DNA from: Mactra quadrangularis
Lineage: Eukaryota > Mollusca > Bivalvia > Venerida > Mactridae
Reading direction: 5' to 3'
Assembly: GCA_025267735.1 (NCBI GenBank)
Contig: CM046294.1
Coordinates: 32,457,222 to 32,521,221 of the forward strand
Length of the DNA stretch: 64,000 bases
The translations under genes and the position numbers were made by a program. How positions within the stretch are numbered: position 1 is the first letter of the stretch; each line of letters opens with the position of its first letter. The notes below the pieces were generated by a model. The model made no database searches. It saw only the letters and a list, made by a program, of their open reading frames with translations, and was not told the DNA's origin. Positions 34,908 through 45,535 of the stretch are shown here, piece by piece.

Positions 34908-35944
34908 TCAATGATGCCTTATATTAATGTATTGGCCATGCAATACTCTATGTAAGAATGAAACACTCAGTAGTTTAAGTTCATCCTGTATATGTACAGG
35001 TATTGAGTCTATTCCAGTAAGAAGTTCACTAACTTGCTGCCTGGGTTCCTTCACAATTAATTTGCGATATTCATTAATACCCATGCCTACTGTCACTTTC
35101 AGCCAAAATACTTTTCTAATATCTTCATATTTTAAGCAATGAAATACAACATGTAATGTAACATTATTAGTTAACTTATTGCAAGCAACACAACGTTCAC
35201 ATATTTCTGATGAAACAAGGCGGGCTAATGCGCCTAAGGCGAAGTAGCATTTTGCTTTCAGTTGTGGGTAACGTCTAATAAACAACCAGATAGAGCAGGG
35301 TTTATTAGCGATGAAGAGATTACTACAGTTCAACCATGGATTATGGCAGATTACTCGTGAAACTTGAGCCGTGAACTCACGATCAAATATAGATGATTTC
35401 AAAATTCCTTTCCATTGTCTTTTGGATGGGATTAGTGATGTTTCTAAAAAGTTAAACAAATGATGTCTCAAATTATATTTGATGAGAATTCTATTGATAT
35501 CTGGAACAAATCCATTCAACTGATTATCACAGCTACAAAAGTGTACGAGCCTTTTAACAAACACTTGTTTAGGAAGATAATTGATAGATCTATAAGCGAC
35601 ATAGCTGTCCAAGAAATTGCAGTTTTCTATAATCAATTACTGATTCAATCGAGTTTATACCAAAACAGCTTAATGCAAAGTCTGTATTTGTTCTGTTGGG
35701 GGAAGTTTTGTATAAGTTTTATACAAAACCGATGGCTCCTCTCTATTTGTAGCCTGCTTGCTGGTGCAGTATTGCTCCATAATTCACACCCAAAAAGACT
35801 TTTAGGTAAGACAATTGATTTGTAAATTGTTGTCCAGGATATCGTTGAAATGCTCAATTGATTGAATGTATTGTTCATGATACTGTGAAGAGTACCGCGT
35901 CGTTTATTTGAGGCCTCTTTAATGTTGGTCTGTTGATCCAAATA
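34908..35944 (-). pseudogene. C-terminal part of the same non-LTR ORF2
   Basis: Two minus-strand segments (35947-35645 and 35636-34908). The second ends with a stop at 34908 and contains CERCVACNK, then HVVFHC, a CCHC-type zinc-finger-like arrangement (C-x2-C ... H-x4-C) usual at the C-terminus of LINE ORF2. The first continues the RT frame on the other side of the MITE. A break between the two segments indicates decay. Confidence 0.7.
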
Positions 35945-36811
35945 CACTGAACAAAATTTCTAACGGGTCACTTTTCAAATTTTGATTGTTTTATAACGAG
36001 CCAATGGATCCTTATTAAATTTTGCAGAGGTGATTTTTGTGTCATTTTCTACCGAGTTGTGGGAAAAAAATAATTTCATACGGTCCGATGCACTCAATCG
36101 GCTCAACGGGTGTGTTTTATACATATTGACACAAAATGTTAGTCCAGAGGAGTGGTGAGTATTAAATTTCACTTTGTATGAACCCTTGTTAACTTTATAA
36201 GAGAAAAAAACATAATACATTGCACGAACATCAATCCCATCGGCGAGTTGTAACCTTTGTTCTTGGCCATCGGCGTCAGTCAGAAACGATTCCCGCCCCT
36301 TTCTACATCGTCTAATGTCGCGATCGTCGAAAAGACCTGATTAAAGTGTCATGCAACTTGAAATAGGAATAAACACATTGAGAATAATAAAATTAAAGCA
36401 TTTTTCTATTTAAGCAATACTTTATCGATATTTTGTAAAGATATTTCCATTTACAACCACTAATCTGTTTGATAGATGCTCCAGCATTCAACATTACATT
36501 GTCTACGCCTCGATCCTGCATCGACATTCGTGCAGTGTTTTATGTTTTTTCACTTTTAAAGTTATCAAGAGCTCATGCAAAGTGAAATTTAATACTCACC
36601 ACTCCTCTTGACGAACATTTCGTGTCAGAATGTGTAAAACACACCATGTGTGCCGATAGAGTGCATCGGACCGTATCAAATTATTCCCCCCCCCCACAAA
36701 TCGGTAGAAAATGACACAAAAATCACCTCTGCAAAATTTAATAAGGATCCATCGGCTCGTTATAAAATAATCAAAATTTGAAAAGTGACCGGTTAGAAAT
36801 TTTGTTCAGTG
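35945..36811. mobile_element. 867-bp TIR element (TIRs ~230 bp) inserted in the LINE reverse transcriptase
   Basis: Ends CACTGAACAAAATTTC and its complement are the outer tips of long inverted repeats that match, with some differences, for about 230 bp on each side. TA is present at 35943-35944 and 36812-36813. Deleting the element and one TA rejoins the RT frame exactly, proving the boundaries. No transposase ORF. A TA duplication suggests a Tc1/mariner-related foldback MITE. Confidence 0.85.
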
Positions 36812-36813
36812 TA

Positions 36814-37372
36814 TTTATCACATGTGACACCCAAATGTACATACTGTTCTGTCTCAGCAATAATGCCTGTCCCAATCATCCACCGTCTTTGCTGATGCTT
36901 ATAATCCGTTTCATTTTCATTGAAAACAATGACGGAACATTTACCTTAGTTATATAGAAATCTCCATTGTTAAGCATATTTATTACATATGTTTAGCATT
37001 TTATCAAGTCCTGCTTTAGTGTAGGATATGAGTAACATGTCATCAGCAACAGTCGGAGAAGAAATGTTCATGTCGTACACACATATACCGTGATTACAAT
37101 TTTCAAGTTCATGTATTAAACCATTAATATATAGAAGGTATAGTAAGGGAGAACTCCGACCACCTTGACGAGTTCCTTGTTTCACACTAAACCACTCGGA
37201 CAAAAACGATCTATTCCGTACGCGGCTTTCCATAGATCCATACATTGCTTTGAATGCTCTGTATGAATAGATATCAATGTCTATTTGTAACAATTTAAAG
37301 AGTAAGCCATCATGCCATACCATGTCGAACGCTTTACTAGCATCGAGAAGACAAACATACAGTTTACTGTAG
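36814..37372 (-). pseudogene. Reverse transcriptase core fragment (non-LTR)
   Basis: Reading from 37372 the minus strand gives LDASKAFDMVWHDGLLFKLL (motif with catalytic Asp), then KQGTRQGGRSSPLLYLLYIN (primer-grip/template motif), then SPTVADDMLLIS (the catalytic ADD box). A stop and frame shift follow near 36970, after which the frame recovers (a TAA lies in it) up to the MITE junction. An RT of the APE-type LINE group; N-terminal endonuclease absent. Confidence 0.78.
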
Positions 37373-37439
37373 CGCCTCGGTTGATATTATTTTCCTCGGG
37401 TTGATAATCTGTACTGTCACCCTCACTGCCATGTGTTAT

Positions 37440-38384
37440 TTATATAATATCTTCTACTACGTATTAAAACTTTTCTTAGTATTCATTCCCGCAAATTATT
37501 CTTCAATGCATATATTCTACCCCATCTAGACTACTGTTGCACTATTTGGGGAAACTGCAGTACTGAACTGTTAGATTCTGTTATCAAATTTAAAAAAAGA
37601 GCAGCAAGAATTATTTTAGATCAAGATTTCACAACTCCCTCAGCTGACCTCTTTAAGGAGCTTAAATGGATGCTTTTTTCAGATAGAATCATTTACAAAA
37701 AAGCAATACTAATGTTAATCCCTGAATAATAGTGGTCCAGATTATTTAAACTCCATGTTCACTCTCAAAACCCCAATCATGGCCATACTCTAAGATCTAA
37801 TGACCAAGAAAGGATTTCTGTCCCAAAACCTAAGCTCGAATTTTTTCGTAAACCCCTCAACTTTATTCTGGCCCTGTGATTTGGAATTCCATTCCTTTAA
37901 ATGTTCGAAAGTCAATTTCTCTTAATAAGTTTAAGACAAACTATCTTAGGTGGAAGTACTCAGGTTGTGCTATGTAAATACATCTTATTTTTATCATTTA
38001 CTAAAATGTTTGTATATATATCATTATATTTAACCCCTGTATTTACTCCATACTAAACGTGTACACCACATTGGTTTATATCTATTTTCAAATAAGTACT
38101 TTCTTAAGATTATTATGTCAAATTATAATGATGAATTCACATATTTCATAAATTGTCTCCTTAAATGATACTAAATAACCTCTCTTGTATGTTTATATAT
38201 TTAAACTCTTAATTTGCTTGTTAATTTCAAGATGTAAAATATTGCACCAAATTTGCAGCTCATTGTTATTGTATATTGTAATATCTGCGTGGACCATATT
38301 GAAAATTGGTTTACACCATATATGTTATCCACAATAAATAAAGTCGTTATTATTATTATTATTGTTATTATTATTATTATTATG
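37440..38384 (+). mobile_element. 5'-truncated non-LTR retrotransposon fragment with (TTA)n tail
   Basis: The plus strand from about 37493 reads KLFFNAYILPHLDYCCTIWG and KKRAARIILD, the conserved C-terminal region after the RT domain in Jockey/CR1-like ORF2s. It then decays, with a stop and frame changes. It ends with (TTA)n at 38350-38384, a typical microsatellite 3' tail. It abuts the truncated end of the minus-strand LINE. Confidence 0.7.
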
Positions 38385-41085
38385 CCCAGTCGATCCGTCA
38401 TTAATCCTACTTCGTGTATGGTGTCAGTGTCTGCGTCCGTATTTTAGACCGTCATATTGTTTTACCCACAATTCAACCAGAAACAGAAAGTTCACTTTCG
38501 GTTTCAAATTAATTCTTGGAAGAGTGATAAATATTGTTTATCGAGTGAACTAAACGTGTTTACTAAGTGTTTTAACTGTAAAACTTTAGTTGAACATGAC
38601 AAGTGTTCAGTATGTTGACTTTTAATCGATGACAATTGTTGTGGAGACAAGTTTATATAATGAAGACTAGAAGGGGATGACAGCTCGTCTAGGGGCTAAA
38701 AAGTTCCCCAGAGGTCAAAAGGTAGTCAAAAGGTAGTGGAATTTACAAGCTAAGGTAAAATTCCCTTACATCCCATTCAGGGGCAAAGGTGCCCGTCACG
38801 TCCAAAAGCCTAACATTTGTTTAATAAAAAATATAAGGCATCCAACTCGATGAAATCCTTCAGAATTTTACTCGGAAGAGATGTGACAGGTCTGCTTTTC
38901 AAGACTAAACAATCATTCCCGAACGGTTTAGCGCTAAAATCTATTGAGGATGTGTTAGACAAATAAAAAAATGAATTACTAGGGTCAATATCAAACTTCT
39001 CGCTATGTTTCACAAGACTGCATTTCGATCAGTTTACTCCAATCGCTATTGTTTATTTGCCGTCTCAACCATTTTGTGAATGGTGATGCGCGCGCATCAC
39101 ATATGATATGAAACAAAATTTTGGCTTTTGGCTGGAACTTTTGTATTTGGTGTTATATAAAAAAGTTACGTAGGGTCTTATATTTAGGACTAAGTGTAGC
39201 TATGATAGCATCACGAGAATTCTGATTTAATTTAGGCCTATATGCTTAAAATTTTACCAAACAAATATTGTGGACAAAAAATTCGTTATTCGGAAATTTA
39301 TTTCAACTTTGTATGCCTGAATGCGGTGACTTATGTTTGAACTAGTCGTTTCCTGAAGCACTAATTGCTACATGTATATTAAGAAGAACAAAATAAAACA
39401 AATGATTAGTTAATTACATTACTGACATAGATTTAAGAGTGTCTCTGATTACAATTTATCACAATGAATGACGGGATTTCATTTTTACGAAGTAGAATAT
39501 TAAATTATGAGTAATAACTTAATTTAGTTGTTCACTGGTGACAATACAATTTGTTTTGAGGTTTATTTTTGTTGAGTTTTACAGTTTTGTTCATGATTTG
39601 ATAAATCGATTTTCGCATGTACGTACCGAAAATGCAAGTGATTTTCGAATTACAGTTTTCTTCATGATTTTATAAATTTTTATCGATTTTCGCGCGGCGT
39701 GTACCTGCCGAAAATGCAAGTGATTTTTGAATTAACCATCAATCACATGTCTTAAAATCACTTTTGACAAATACGCATTTCAAGCCATCAATATCAATAT
39801 GCAACCTCATGCTTTCACTCTTTTAATGATAAGCAAACAACATTTTGCTTACATATAAATCGATAAAATGCGTACCGGTATATTCGTTAAAAAAAATTTC
39901 TTCAGAAAAATAGGAACGGAAAAAGTAATGTTTACGTAACTTTCTAACAAAAATGATAAAATAACGAATCTCATAGTTTAACTTTGAAAGTTAATTTAAC
40001 TACAGAAAAGTGATTTCCTGCAATTGCCGATATCGTATATTTTAAAAACCAGCCAATATTTTTTAGCGTATATAGTCAACAATAAAAAACTAGGTCACAC
40101 TTGATTTACGAATTCATTGAATCAAAGTAACAAATAAATTATAGAAAGTCTATGATTACACAATGAGACATTGCAATTATGACATTGTATTGTTACGCAA
40201 TCAAACATCGACTGTGTGAAAAAGTGCCGACACATATAATAAATTGTTTACATCAATTTTCTGTTCAAAATTGCAAACACATGTTCGTCATCAAATAAAG
40301 GATTAACATTGATTTAAATTGCTGCAAACATTTAAAGCGTTAACTCCCCCGGGTACATGACAATTTGTTATGTAATAAGCCAAGATTACTACTTGGAATT
40401 AATATGATATACCCAATTTATCACAGAAAATGACAGCTGTCATTAACATTACTTGTCGCCGATTATGGGACAACTTTGCTCGGCAATTGCTGCTATGCAT
40501 GTCTATCTATAACTTCGACAGCATTATGCAGAGGTGAAAACATTTTCAACCAATAAAAAATAAATTTTCCACTTGTCCACAGGCAACTTAAATTGAAAAA
40601 TGACTTGTCCGGTCCTTATTATGTATGACCCGAACAACTCGTACATATGATTTCGCCACCCTTGCCATTTTATCTCTATCATTCAGTTTACTGCAGGCGT
40701 ATTTGATTCGGTCTACTCAGAGTACTCAGGTGTACTCTTGGAGCACTGGCAAATCAAATGTCACAATTTTGTAGCAGAACAACAAAATGTAGAAAAAAGT
40801 TGTAAGATAGTTTTTGTTAGATGACAACAGTTTATCAGGATAGTCTGATGAATATCTGACACAAAAAATGTTTTACAAACACTTCAATGGTCAAAAAACA
40901 ACATTTATGGTGTATCGTGAACCAATAAAAGTGTGTTTGGAATGCTCCCATTAATCTATAAAGTGCCAAGTTCTTCTCCTGTCTGCTACAGACACTTACC
41001 CTACAAAATCCAACAAAAAACAGCAATTTTTTTTGTGCCCAGTTAAACTTCCTTTCCATTTTTATCACTCGATACAGAAAAGTGA

Positions 41086-41410
41086 GCCTGGCCGGCTAGC
41101 TCAGTTGGTAGCGCTAAAGTCAACTTATCGAGGGCTGAGGGGTCCTAGGTTCTATTCCCAGGCGGGGCATTCTTTAGTGTTGCTTTGTCATGAAATAATT
41201 TTCTAGGGCCATTTTCCCTCCTACCACTGATTCTAAATCATGAAGGGCAGTAGTCAGTCACTGACTGAAGTATGTGCATAGTAGTTGGTTTACACCTAAA
41301 TCCAGAGATTTAGCCTTTCCAGGAACAGTAAGTAGGTGGACTGGCCGGTGTGATATAACGGTAACCAATACCATGTGTTGCTATGGTGTTAACCTCCCCC
41401 CCAAAAAAAG
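41086..41410 (+). mobile_element. tRNA-derived SINE (family 1), full length
   Basis: A box TAGCTCAGTTGGTAG, B box GGTTCTATTCC, the family body (AGTCAGTCACTGACTGAAGT) and a C-run/A-run 3' end. Part of long repeat copy 1. Not a functional tRNA gene because the acceptor and anticodon arms do not pair and the body continues for ~250 bp. Confidence 0.8.
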
Positions 41411-41917
41411 TGTCAACCTATATTAAATTTTTAAAAACAATGACTGATAAAGAGCATGTAATTTTTATTTTTTCTATTTTTTGTCAGATTTTGATAACAA
41501 ATGGCGAGTCAAAAATATTCATTCCTTTGTAAAAAATGACATTTTTAAACAACAACTTCCCCTTCCGACAAATGGTTAAAAAAACCAAAGTGGACAGAAC
41601 ATAGCAGACAAAGACATCCGTTAGGTGTACGTGCAGAGATCTATAATTGGGATATCATAGTAATCACTGATAATTAGTGTAGGGAGTATAAACTAGGGCT
41701 GTCACAATAAACCGGTATACCGGTATATTGCGTTACGCAGCTGCGGCAATACGTACCGTGGTATGATTTTAACATACCGGTATTTTGCAATATTTTTTAT
41801 TTAAATTGGAAAATTCTTCCTTTGGCGATATAAAAGTAGCGAAACCTTAGTTTTTCCATTGTTCATTCCACCTTACATTAAATAACAAGTATTTATCTGA
41901 TTAGGGCGCGTCACAAT

Positions 41918-43436
41918 TCCGGTTCCGGTTTCATTGTGTGAAGACGTTGAAAATTCAGGAAAGAAAAATTATCCGTCTACATCGTGATTACAAATGGACA
42001 AAAGAGAATAATAGTTGTGAAATAGTGTTACAGAAGAGCCATCAATCATTTAAAACAGGATCTGTTTCATTTTCGATTGATTTAATTGCATTTATTTAAT
42101 CCCATCGTTTCGCCATTACTTACACTGTGGGTGGGGTAACGCAAAAAAAAAAAAATACAAGTTGTTCTCTGTTGGGTCTGGGTCTTACCCTAGTCCTATC
42201 TAGTAACTAATTCAGTTTACTATTATATTTATGTTTCTTTTAATAATTATGATGTCCTGAGAGAACAACGATGTAAAATTTACGTACACTTGGTAATCTG
42301 TACGGGTGGGGTACCGTGTTTTTCAATTTGGTCTAGTTATTTAGTTAGTTTCTGTACTTAAATTATTGTGTTGATTATCGTAGTATTACCAGTATTTCCA
42401 CCTCTAATCTTTAAATTCGAATTACATTGGAACTACGACAGTCTGTGAATATCGTAAGATAAGACATATTTTTCTATTTATGTAAAGTTGAATACTAATT
42501 GGTAGTTGCGGGGACTGCCCTGCCACCTAACCACCATCATTTTTTTATTTATTTTTTTTTTGATGTTTCATCATTTTTAGAACATAACAGACTGTGAAGT
42601 TGTAGGGACTGCCCTGCCGCCTAACCATCACTAATATTTTGATGTGTGGTACTTAAAAAATTTTCCAACGAGGGAAGTCGTAGGGACTGCCCTACCTCCT
42701 TGAAATTAACTTTTACTATTTATCTTTATTTGTTTATTATTATTCGTGTATTGATCCTTCAGTGATACTTATAAATCTATCCAACGTAGGAAGTCGAAGG
42801 GACTGCCCTGCCTCCTCACAAACAATTTTTTACTATCTATCAGTAGTGTTCCTTATTATTCATATATTGATCTAAAAGTGGTTGTAGTAAGGACTGCCTT
42901 ACCACCTCACGTTTTCCATATACTTATACTCGAAAAAAATAGGAATCAAGTACCCTCTGGCTTGCATTGTTTGTCCAATGTCTTTTGATCTTGTTTTTCT
43001 GTCTCGGCATTAAGCAAAAATATCCTTCTAGTTTATAAAAGTATTTATGTAACTTGTTCTGTCTTATATGATCAGTATTGGATGTGGTTGGGACTGCCCT
43101 GCCTTCCATCTCAGTCTGATTAGCTTCTTATATCTTAATTAATCTTAAGTCTCATAATTTGTTCTCCCAACCCTCAGGTCTGCCCTAAATTTCTTTTTTT
43201 CTAACTTATTAAATTGATTCATAAATAAATACATCTGTATCATAAGTATAGCTAAACTGTTCAGATTATAATACATACATAGTATTATATTTTATTCAAG
43301 AATTGATATTCACCAAGCAATATAAGTATTTCCAGTAAAATTATTAATATCAGCCGATAGTAGGGACTGCCCTGTCTCACAAATATAAATTTATGTAACT
43401 AAACTCAGTTTATAGATATTACATTCAAACTAATTC
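41918..43436 (+). other. Leader (5' UTR) of the CR1/L2-like element
   Basis: 1.5 kb without a supported ORF. Starts TCCGGTTCCGGTTTCATTG. Carries stem-loops 1-7. Must contain the internal promoter, but no specific promoter motif is recognised. Confidence 0.6.
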
Positions 43437-44364
43437 ATGTCAAGTCAGGTATTAAAAAAAGCAAGGAAGTTCCTAGAGAGACCTGCCCCTTCCTGGCCAA
43501 CCTATAATATCATAAACATCTACTCTGATAGCAAAGGGAATTATCTGAAACCTGATTCCTCTGATTGCAATACAATTATCAACTTTTACACAAAGAGTGG
43601 TGCTAGAACAGAGGAGGGTCTGAATTTCTACAAAAGGCATTGTACTCATCCAACAGAACCAGATACTTTGAACCTACTATGGTATGGTACATGTGATATC
43701 ACCAGAAAAGTAGGCAATTTCATCTATCCTAGGTACAGTAGCACTGAGGAATTAACTAATTACATTGGTGATCTCTTCAACCAATTATCACTCTTTGCAA
43801 CAGAGAAAAAACAAAACATAGGTTTAATTGAAATTCCCCCAATCTTTACTAAAGTTTGGAATAAGAACAGAAACTATCCTCATTGGCAGGAAGTGGATGA
43901 TACAGTCATTAACGAACAGGTTCAACTTATCAATAACCTCATTCAAGACTTCAACAGTAAACACAATTTTACATCTCCAAAATTGTACCAGGACTTTGTC
44001 AAAACTAGAAGGGATAGAAGGAAGGGTAGATCAGCACCCCGTACTAGATACACTTTAGACCCCAGCCTATCCGTTGATGGTATTCACCCAGAAGGAGTAA
44101 CAGCTAAGAAGTGGCTGAAAAAAATAAGTGAGAGTAAAAATACACAAAGGCCATCTTAGATTGTACAATAATTTAATATAAAACACTATTTGATACATTT
44201 TTAAGCATACAACCATAGTTGTTTTTTTTTTACAGATGTGTAGGGACTGCCCTGCCATCAACTAACAGTAAATTATAGAATATAGTATTGTTGCTTAGCC
44301 CACCGGCTTTTCAATACGAATTATTGTTTCTTAACATGTACTGATGTTGTGAGGACTGCCTTAC
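42508..44364 (+). repeat. Nine dispersed stem-loops with invariant ACTG loop
   Basis: Each is a 6-bp stem closing a 4-nt ACTG loop: 42508-42523, 42602-42617, 42680-42695, 42796-42811, 42887-42902, 43087-43102, 43360-43375, 44240-44255 and 44349-44364. Arms run from GTAGGG/CCCTAC to GTAAGG/CCTTAC, GCGGGG/CCCTGC and GTGAGG/CCTTAC, so both sides change together or by G-U wobble. Copies 4 and 6 each have one mismatch. All lie outside the ORFs. A 3' flank of CCxCCTCAC type is often present. A decayed tenth copy may lie near 43171-43187. Confidence 0.88.
43437..44159 (+). CDS. Retrotransposon SGNH/GDSL-type esterase ORF
   Basis: 240 codons starting ATG. SGNH hydrolase blocks are visible: block I IYSDSKGNY with the nucleophile Ser32, block III WYGTCDIT (G84-x-C-D87, with Asp where the family usually has Asn), and block V VDGIHPEG with Asp213 and His216. 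Esterase domains are known in ORF1 proteins of CR1-like LINEs, where they may act on lipids or membranes; here the domain is a free-standing ORF upstream of a PHD ORF. A basic stretch (KTRRDRRKGRSAPRTR, residues 188-203) could bind nucleic acid. The start context (T at -3) is weak. It is followed by a 278-bp spacer with two stem-loops. Confidence 0.82.
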   Translation: MSSQVLKKARKFLERPAPSWPTYNIINIYSDSKGNYLKPDSSDCNTIINFYTKSGARTEEGLNFYKRHCTHPTEPDTLNLLWYGTCDITRKVGNFIYPRYSSTEELTNYIGDLFNQLSLFATEKKQNIGLIEIPPIFTKVWNKNRNYPHWQEVDDTVINEQVQLINNLIQDFNSKHNFTSPKLYQDFVKTRRDRRKGRSAPRTRYTLDPSLSVDGIHPEGVTAKKWLKKISESKNTQRPS

Positions 44365-44437
44365 CTTCATTACACATTTTGTAACACAGTATATATATCT
44401 ACTTCCCTTTCACTTTAATATTATAAGAACGGACATA

Positions 44438-45535
44438 ATGGCAACCAGTACCCCAAAAATAAATAGACCCTTGGTCAATGTTGCACGTAGGTTAGAACCG
44501 GCTTTAAAAAGAAACCTTCAAACAAGAAGCCCAGATCAAGGGGACCTATGTACTAACTGCAAGAATAATGTCGATCTACTTAATAAAATCCAATGTAGTG
44601 GCTGTAAACTGTATTTTTGCAAAAATTGTACTGAATTATCTTCTAGAACTCTTGAATTGGTGGAAAGTGGTGAACTCGATGAATTTAAATGGAGATGTAA
44701 ATGTTGTAAAGCAACTGCCCCGTCTTTGGAATACATCAGCTCTACCCTACAGGACCTCAGTGAAAAACAAGAGGCAAGATTATCTGCCCTTGAATCTAGA
44801 ATGGATTCCTTAGAAATTGACACTAAATGCCATATAAAGTCTGAAATGAATAATTTTAAGAAGGAATATGATGAGAAAATTGAAAATAGAATGCTTCAAC
44901 TTATCAGGGAAGAGACTAAAGAATTAGAAGATAGAAGGAAAAGAGAAATGAATTTGATCTTTTTCAATGTTAAAGAAGGTAATAGTTCCATTGGGTTAGA
45001 TAACAAAGAACATGATATAATGATGTTAAAAAAATTAGCAGACTCAATTGGGGTTCAAGATCTTCAAATAAACACCTGCATTAGATTCGGGAGAAAAACA
45101 AAAAACATGGCCAAACCTAGAATTCTTAAAGCAGTCTTGTCTAATATCTCGCACAAAAAACAAATACTTAATAATGCTAAAAAAATAAGGTTATTAGGAG
45201 ATCCTGATCTAAAAGTAATAACTATCTCTAAGGATTTGACCAACGTACAAAGATTGGAAAGAAGAGGCAATCTAAGGAGAAGCAATGACAAACCATCTAG
45301 TGAAAGCGATACCACCATAGTAAGCTTAAATACAAGTGACAAAAAGATAGCTGGCAGCGAAATGACTACCAAACAAAGTATCAATTCTTCACTCAATGAG
45401 TATAGATTTAGTCAAGAATTTTTAGATGAAACTGTACCTATGGACACCACCTTACCTGGAGGTTTCAATATCAATAAGACTATAATCAATGATGTAAGTG
45501 AACCTAGTTCACCAGAAATTAATCGTCTACAATAG
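44438..45535 (+). CDS. Retrotransposon ORF1: PHD-like finger, coiled coil, RRM-like region
   Basis: 365 codons with a good ATG context (A at -3, G at +4). Residues 38-90 hold a PHD-like zinc finger: CTNC, CSGC, FCKNC, W85-x-C87 and CC, with Cys where PHD fingers usually have His. A long charged helix (about 98-175) is a likely coiled coil for trimerisation. RKREMNLIFFNVKEG begins an RRM-like fold typical of LINE ORF1 nucleic-acid chaperones, with CIRFGRKTKN and KPRILKAVLS further on. An S/T-rich tail ends at TAG (45533-45535). The frame continues open directly after this stop into ORF2. Confidence 0.85.
   Translation: MATSTPKINRPLVNVARRLEPALKRNLQTRSPDQGDLCTNCKNNVDLLNKIQCSGCKLYFCKNCTELSSRTLELVESGELDEFKWRCKCCKATAPSLEYISSTLQDLSEKQEARLSALESRMDSLEIDTKCHIKSEMNNFKKEYDEKIENRMLQLIREETKELEDRRKREMNLIFFNVKEGNSSIGLDNKEHDIMMLKKLADSIGVQDLQINTCIRFGRKTKNMAKPRILKAVLSNISHKKQILNNAKKIRLLGDPDLKVITISKDLTNVQRLERRGNLRRSNDKPSSESDTTIVSLNTSDKKIAGSEMTTKQSINSSLNEYRFSQEFLDETVPMDTTLPGGFNINKTIINDVSEPSSPEINRLQ

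Larger units (their letters stand above)
34603..37372 (-). mobile_element. 5'-truncated non-LTR retrotransposon, interrupted by a MITE
   Basis: On the minus strand the element runs from 37372 (abrupt 5' truncation within the reverse transcriptase) to a 3' tail of (ATCTT)n at 34607-34623. It codes for the RT core and a C-terminal zinc-finger region and is split by a TA-flanked element at 35945-36811. It carries stops and a frame break, so it is a dead copy. Clade not assigned. Confidence 0.8.

Noticed and set aside
34908..35825. Plus-strand ORFs over the LINE fragment (for example 35460-35825)
   Set aside because: Shadows of the minus-strand reverse transcriptase; no domain in the plus frame.
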